From positions 434,001-498,000 of the forward strand of contig JARWMV010000241.1 of assembly GCA_030998015.1 (NCBI GenBank): DNA of 64,000 nucleotides, written 5' to 3'. Below, piece by piece: positions 58,801-64,000 of the stretch (position 1 is its first letter; each line of letters starts with the position of its first letter). The stretch comes from Ceratorhiza oryzae-sativae (Eukaryota; Basidiomycota; Agaricomycetes; Cantharellales; Ceratobasidiaceae). The notes beneath the pieces were generated by a model that saw only the letters and a program-made list of their open reading frames with translations, made no database searches and had not been told where the DNA came from. A program made the translations under genes and the position numbers.

Positions 58801-59066
58801 ATAGTATAGTCGATTGCCTTTGAGGCCTCTTTGATTTTCTCCCAAGATGACTCGGTGGGTAACCCAAGAAATCGAGCGAGATATTTGAGCATACGTATAT
58901 AGGGTAGAGAGTACACGGCATCCTCCCTGGCCGCTCCAGCCGCCTCGGAAACAAGCGTCAAGCCAGCTGGTGGGTTGTAGGTTTCAAGTATGTTATGGGC
59001 ATGGTTGTCGATTAAAGGTATAGAGTTTATGTCTTTCAATAGCTGAGAAATTATGGATTGCTTCAT
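55827..59066 (-). CDS. fluG: FluG-like amidohydrolase-glutamine synthetase fusion
   Basis: Two-domain protein like Aspergillus FluG, which is needed for the extracellular signal that triggers asexual sporulation. From 59,066 an amidohydrolase-2 domain: [13 protein letters not shown] (metal-binding H-x-H), [67 protein letters not shown] and [16 protein letters not shown]. The second domain is glutamine-synthetase-like: [63 protein letters not shown] and [20 protein letters not shown]. It ends near 55,827. Many short introns. Apparent frame breaks lie at about 56,296 (before NSFNVELK) and about 58,265-58,305 (between INEP and IVQFHTG), so either those parts need better intron models or the sequence has base errors. 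The metal ligand H in H-x-H and the aspartate of [10 protein letters not shown] are present. Confidence 0.85.
56587..56606. repeat. (TTTA)5 microsatellite
   Basis: Five TTTA units within an intron of the FluG-like gene. Confidence 0.85.
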
Positions 59067-59543
59067 GAATCTACAAGTTGCGTGGATAGAGGGTTGAAGC
59101 GCCGGGTGGACGTCGAAGCCCGAAAGACGTTAATCGCCTCCTGGCCTGGCCAGGTTGTTGATGTCAGTGGTACTAGACAGCACCTAAAAGTGCCCGCCCG
59201 CGACTTTCACATGTAAACGCTCAGTCAAGAAACTATTTGGAAGTATTCAAAACTTTTTGTTTTCAGTTGCTTGTACTACATTGAAGCCAAAGGAAACAAA
59301 AGAAAAGAACGACAAGGGACAACAGGTATTGTGACTACAACAACATTCTAGCCCAGAAGACATCAAGGACAGGAATACAACCAACAGCGGAGAGTCGGGA
59401 TTGGTGATACAAAGGTAGACATGAAAGTAAAGAGTGACTTCAAAGGCAGGAGGAGTGGAACGAAAAGAATAAACAACTGGTCGGCCAGGAAAAAAAGGAG
59501 AAGAAAAGAAAAGAAAAGATGAATCGAAAGAATGTGGTAATTT
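59067..59543. other. intergenic between FluG-like gene and the gene ending at 59,544
   Basis: 477 bases, with an A/G-rich tract on the plus strand including AAAAG repeats at about 59,501-59,519. It serves as the FluG-like promoter and the 3' flank of the upstream gene. Confidence 0.5.
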
Positions 59544-61655
59544 TTAGATGTAGCGATAATTCGCATAGTTCGGCTTTTGTGGCGAGCCTTGGGGAGTCAG
59601 CGAATGCACAGGTGGGCGCTGCAAAGATGAAACAGAGGGGCTGATTCCGGGCGGGCGAGTCAGGGGCTTATTGGGACCATATCCACCGTGGGCAGAAGAA
59701 TGCCATGCCTCGGCCTCAGCCAACCGCTTCGGCGGATCTGAAGCGACAAGTAATTGCGGCTGCACGGGGCGAGAGGGCGGGGGATAAGATGAGGCATATT
59801 GTCCGTTGGGGACGACGGACAAGTTGCGTGCCTTGGGAGTACCTACGACAATCACAAGTTGTTCAATAACGGCGATATGCGAGGGCGTTGACGAGGGCGT
59901 TACCTGACTGGGTGCTCCGTTTGACATCTCGGAAGATACCATCTTCTGTTTCGGAAAGAGTCTCGTACTGAGATGCGACAGATTGCGAGGGTGTAGTAGC
60001 GGCCTTGGGCGGGGTGGGGGCAGGGGTGAGAGGTGCACCATCCCAGGGCGCACGAATGGCCGCCGGGGCTTGATGGGGTGGCTTCCGCGCGGCTACAGGG
60101 CCAGAAGTTGTGCGCACGCTTCAAATTGCATGAATTAGAATAACGGATAGTACGTATGATAGAAGACTTACTGTTGCGCCCGCGTGAAATCATCATTTGC
60201 GTAGGAGAGCGTTGTGACTATTTGCTCGCGCCGTGATTTCGAGCTAGCAGAGGAATGCGATCGCTGACGAGATTGGATATGTTCGGTACGCGAGGCGATT
60301 AGATCCTCAATGAGCGTATCGACTCGCTGGATCGCGTTGCTGTCATACTCTGTCGGAAGCCCATCGTACAAACTATTTCGCGGGGATGACCGGCTGCGCC
60401 GTGATCGTGTCTGTTTGGGGGAGACCGACGAGGGCGGAAGAGTGATAGTCGGAGGAGGTAGCTGAGGCAGTGGCATCGAAGGGGGCGGGCACAGCGGCGC
60501 ATCTCCAGCCCTGTACACTTCCGGAAACGATCCCTGGCACTCCTTGATCAATTCGATAGTTGAAATTGATGAAGCCTGTGTGTGAGTGCTTTTCTTGGAC
60601 TCGGCGCGCTGCGCGATCGCCTCCCGTGCTGCCATAAGCGCCATGACCACTGACTGGGATTGCTGAACAGTGCGTCTCATAATCTCCTCGTCGCTGAGAA
60701 TGACAGCCCCGCCGAACTCGGCGGATGTCGGGGTATCTTGGTCCGCCTGCAGGACAGCTTGCATGGCTTGGTACTCTTCATACTCCCCGGGCAACATCAT
60801 AAGCTTGTTGGCAGCTCGTTCGCGCTTGCGATGTATGCTCGCCGGACGGGAATGTTCAAGCTGGGCTCGAGCAAGCGCAATTGCAGCGCGCGCACGACTG
60901 GAATCGGTATCCATCAGCGCATCCTCCGTAAGAAGTTGTTCGGTGCTCTTCTTAAAACTGAGTTGAGGGAGAAGCGAGTTGCGCTCGAAAAGCGCCTCCG
61001 GAATAGTCGTGAGCGTCGTGGTTGGCTCTGAGAGCGGGGGCTTCTAGAGTGATTGTGGAACCAAGTGAGATCGATGTTAGCGGGGAGCAACTGAAAGACA
61101 TACGCTAAGATGGCCCTTGCGACGTGGGCTCCTTCGTTCCCGCCTATTCCGGCTTTTTAGAATACCCGCCGATTGCGAGACCCTGACGGGCATAACCCGT
61201 TCGAATGGATCATATGTGCCGACATCGAAGGCGAGGACAGTGGGGGGCGCATCCGAGTCTGAGCTACTCCGCAGGGTATCCGTACTTTTCGATGCGTTAG
61301 CCAGCTTAACCGACACGGGCGAATGACCGTGGGCATCCGCCTTCATGACGACCCGCTCGGGAGAACGAGCGTCATCAAAAGGCTCATCGCCGCGACATCC
61401 CGTCAAACTGAGCAGTTTCACGAGCCTGGCCAAAAAGTCAGGGCTAGAGAAATATGCCTCAAGTCAGATGTTGACTGCGAGATGAACACGTGCCGCATAC
61501 CGGGATGATAAATCGGCGATTTCACGCTCTGAGGAAGGTTCCGACAGGGAATAGACTATTGTCGATGTGGACAAATTGGGTAAGCGCTTGAAATGAACCC
61601 GCGATGTCATCAGCAACTAACCTCCTGTGACCTTTCCCGTCTTCGAGTCGACCAT
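59544..61655 (-). CDS. hypothetical, largely disordered protein
   Basis: Unrecognised gene with a clean five- to seven-exon structure in one continuous frame. It starts MVDSKTGKVTGVYSLSEPSS at 61,655, with introns at about 61,555-61,620, 61,438-61,494, 61,044-61,104, 60,123-60,175 and 59,840-59,900. The N-terminal segment PDFLARLVKLLSLTGCRGDE looks helical and ordered. A central helical part (ERAANKLMMLPGEYEEYQAM; ILSDEEIMRRTVQQSQSVVM; VDTLIEDLIASRTEHIQS) is embedded in Ser/Pro/Arg-rich sequence, and the last 200 residues are proline-rich (RPPVHSLTPQGSPQKP), ending NYANYRYI at 59,544. No known domain recognised. The intact frame through proline-rich sequence, plus good splice sites, makes it a real gene; a scaffold or signalling role is a guess. 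Confidence 0.7.
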
Positions 61656-63546
61656 AGTTACGGGACCAGAAGGGAATTTGAGCGAAGAGGGTGGAAAGCA
61701 GTAGAGCCTTGAGCGCGGCCAGAGAGGGGAAGGGGGCTGGGAGAGCGAAGGACGCAAACGGCCCAAGTTATATCCCGGATCCCAAGGAGATAAAGAACCT
61801 TGTGAAAAGTCTCGTTCTGAGAAGGAAACAAGCCAGACGCAAACTCAAACGCGAAGTGGAATCGAATCGGATGTTTGGAGCCAGAATCGAGGTGGACGCC
61901 GGCGTCGCAGTGATCCCAGTCTGCGGGGGCAGGCAAACTCTTGCGATCAAGTCGGCAAGGATGTTTAAATATCCAGCGCGGCGAGTGCCTGCGATTGGCA
62001 AAGCGAGAAGTGTTGTCCGAGTTATTCGAAAAATGTCTGCCCCGCGCCCCAGCTATATAGCATCGTTGCATGGGTTTGGCTCTACCTACCCCATGCGCAG
62101 CCGCGGCTTGAAGCAAACGCCCTGTAGATCAGATGAGGTTCTTTCACCCTGCCGATCAGTTCAAGCCATAAGTTGACAAGGCAACAGGCATTTGTAAGGC
62201 TCCTCGGGTACGGGTATAGTAAGCCCTCCAGGAGCCTCGATTTTCGGGTGAGCCATAGAAGACTTAGTCTCGTGTGGGGATTTTCTCCACGACGGATTAG
62301 CGTGGTGAGCTCGAGCTACAAACACTATTCCCTGGATAAGCACTAATCTGTGGCCTTGACCTAGCTCCGTCGTGAGAATATCTGTGGCGTCAACCGAAGG
62401 CCAAGTGAATATTGGTGCGATGCACCCACCTCATATTGTGCGCGAGCCCACGTTCCCTTGTGTCTTGTCGAGAGCAGATATTTCGATCGACCTCTTCGTG
62501 CCCACGGGGGCTGAAACTAAACAGGATTTGAGAGACGGGTCTCGGACATAAGCCAAACGTCTGAGTGCGTCTGGCAGTTGGGCGCATTTCGATGTGGCAG
62601 GGTGAGTCACCATGGGCCAACGCGGGATGTCAACTCTCGCTCAACAGACTTGGACTCGTCCCAATTACGGATGCGTTCATCCCATCGGAGTCCAAGCTCA
62701 AATGGGGTAGAGTTGATCTATGAGAAGCAGAAGCGATCCTAACAAACAGTCGGGAACGGACGTTTGCGGCAATCCGGTTAGGCGCCTTTTGTTGTCGCCG
62801 CGTGGAGCAGGGTACCAAGGCACAGTCGGTCGTATGAGAGCTGGGTAACGCCGACTGCTGAGGGCGGTTTCGGAGAAACAAGGAGATTAGGACAGGGTGA
62901 CGAGCTGCAAATCAATGCTTCACAACAAGTATGGGAACGTTTGTCGTTTAGGGTCGAGGCCATGGTATCCTCGGATGTTCCGAAAGGCAGATTAGGGTGT
63001 TCTAGGCAGATCAGTGGAACAAGTCGACATCTAATTTGAGGTGATTAAGCTGAAACCTAGCCAAACCACCAGAAATATGGTCAGCCGGCCGTGGGGAATC
63101 ATTCCCGTAAGATGCCATAAATCTATCTAAGCGAGGGTCACTTATGGGTTGGCGGATCCACCAAGCATTTTTCACGTTGACCCCGGAAATCAAAGCGGAC
63201 AGCGCAGTGAGGTCAACGCGGTGGGCTGTTGGGCACTCTGAGCCAATCTAATCTAATCTCAATGAGATCGAGCTGACAAATTTACGGAGAAACCGTTGAT
63301 AAGGTCACATGATCTGCCTCCACTTGAAGAGATTCTTCGTCGCTTCTGAGTCTGGTGACTCCACCACCCGCAGCATCCCCTCACGCCTAGTCTCTTCTAC
63401 AGAAAACCAGCCCCGGCTATTGCACCATTTCTGTCTCTTCTCTTGCTTGTGCGGCAAAAAGTTTTTAGGCTTGGTTTTGACTAAGTTCTCATTTGGCACA
63501 GCTCGAGAAGCTCCCTACTGCCTGCTACTGATAACAGCGACGCACC
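61656..63546. other. intergenic between divergent genes
   Basis: 1.9 kb with no supportable gene. A plus-strand open frame of 161 codons (61,691-62,176) is basic and has no domain, introns or similarity; other frames are shorter. Promoters of both neighbours must be here; a pyrimidine-rich tract at about 63,380-63,450 lies just upstream of the last gene. Confidence 0.45.
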
Positions 63547-64000
63547 ATGTGAGTACGAGCTGGATCCAACTTTGTTTTTCTCCGAATACTCGAAGCTCAT
63601 TTTTTTTCTTGTAGGGCTTCCACTGTTCCTCATTTTACGTCAGGTTCTCTTCCTTCCGACTATGCCTTAGTCAACCAGTATCATCCTTCTCCGGCGGTCA
63701 TCCAGCGTCCGGAAATTGGGCCAGATGGAAATATCATCGAGGAAGGGGAGCCTGGCGAGGAGGGCACCAGCGGCCTCGCTGTACCAGGCCACGGTCGATT
63801 CACACCAGGGAGCAGCCCCACCAAGCGTCGTACGAGCTTCGGAACCTACGGCGCAATTCCGATTGGACGAAGGGGCAGCCAGGGGACGCACCGTAGACCG
63901 AGTATCGTTAGCATTGGGGTCCCTGCGAATCCCCCAGAGGCCGAGCCTCTCTTGGGCGGAGTAACCGTACCCAGGATTGATGAGGAATGTGACGCTAAGG
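63547..64000 (+). CDS. N-terminus of an unidentified gene, cut by the window end
   Basis: Partial gene. The start codon appears to be split by an intron: AT at 63,547-63,548, an intron from GTGAGT (63,549) to TTGTAG (63,614), then G and the frame ASTVPHFTSGSLPSDYALVN to the window end. About 129 residues are visible: a disordered region with EEGEPGEEG, SSPTKRRTSFG, GRRGSQGTHRRPSIVS, then AEPLLGGVTVPRIDEE. Fungal MATE-type and some other transporters have N-termini ending in such 'PLL...PRI-E' elements before the first membrane helix, so a transporter is possible, but the diagnostic part lies outside the window. Confidence 0.55.

Noticed and set aside
61691..62176. 161-codon plus-strand open frame
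   Set aside because: Basic composition, no domain, no splice signals, and its promoter would overlap the divergent gene starting at 61,655.

Overview
This is a eukaryotic nuclear window from a filamentous basidiomycete. The genes are cut by many short introns (about 45 to 65 bases, GT...AG), untranslated gaps are short, and products include SMC6, Cdc20, Prp3, SAM50, a mitoribosomal protein pair, a FluG-like protein and an F-box/LRR protein of mushroom-fungus type. The style of the F-box, TPR-CHAT and FtsJ-like genes recalls Rhizoctonia and relatives (Cantharellales), but that placement is inference from memory, not a search result.

Layout: 1-5.6 kb is gene-poor, with one probable membrane-protein gene on the minus strand (about 3.6-4.6 kb). 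5.7-7.0 kb holds a four-exon gene for a probable mitochondrial protein. 7.2-12.1 kb (minus) is SMC6. 13.2-16.2 kb (+) is a long, divergent Cdc20/Cdh1-family APC/C activator. 16.5-32.6 kb is the most unusual part: six paralogous FtsJ-like methyltransferase genes, all on the + strand, interleaved with a shikimate/quinate dehydrogenase-like gene, a decayed FAD oxidoreductase and an ammonium transporter. 33.1-34.8 kb (minus) is a broken F-box/LRR gene. 35.5-37.6 kb (+) is Cdc20 itself. 37.8-39.4 kb (minus) is an extended short-chain dehydrogenase. 40.7-44.9 kb (minus) is a TPR-CHAT protein. 45.3-46.7 kb is a divergent pair encoding mitoribosomal proteins uL16m and uS8m, followed on the minus strand by SAM50 (47.0-48.9 kb) and PRP3 (49.1-51.3 kb). 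53.2-55.7 kb (+) is a cation/proton exchanger, 55.8-59.1 kb (minus) a FluG-like amidohydrolase-glutamine synthetase fusion, and 59.5-61.7 kb (minus) an unrecognised disordered protein. A gene whose start codon is split by an intron begins at 63,547 and runs off the end.

Two points govern interpretation. First, the six FtsJ-like genes share one intron at exactly the same base of the SAM-binding motif and fall into two subfamilies (A1, A2 with a Cys/His-rich N-terminus; B1-B4 with a helical N-terminus); three of the six have broken frames. Second, single-base frame breaks also occur in genes expected to be essential (SMC6, Cdc20), often in homopolymer runs, so some 'pseudogenes' here may be consensus sequence errors. 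Nothing in the sequence proves that the array, the dehydrogenase and the ammonium transporter work together; that is only a hypothesis from proximity.
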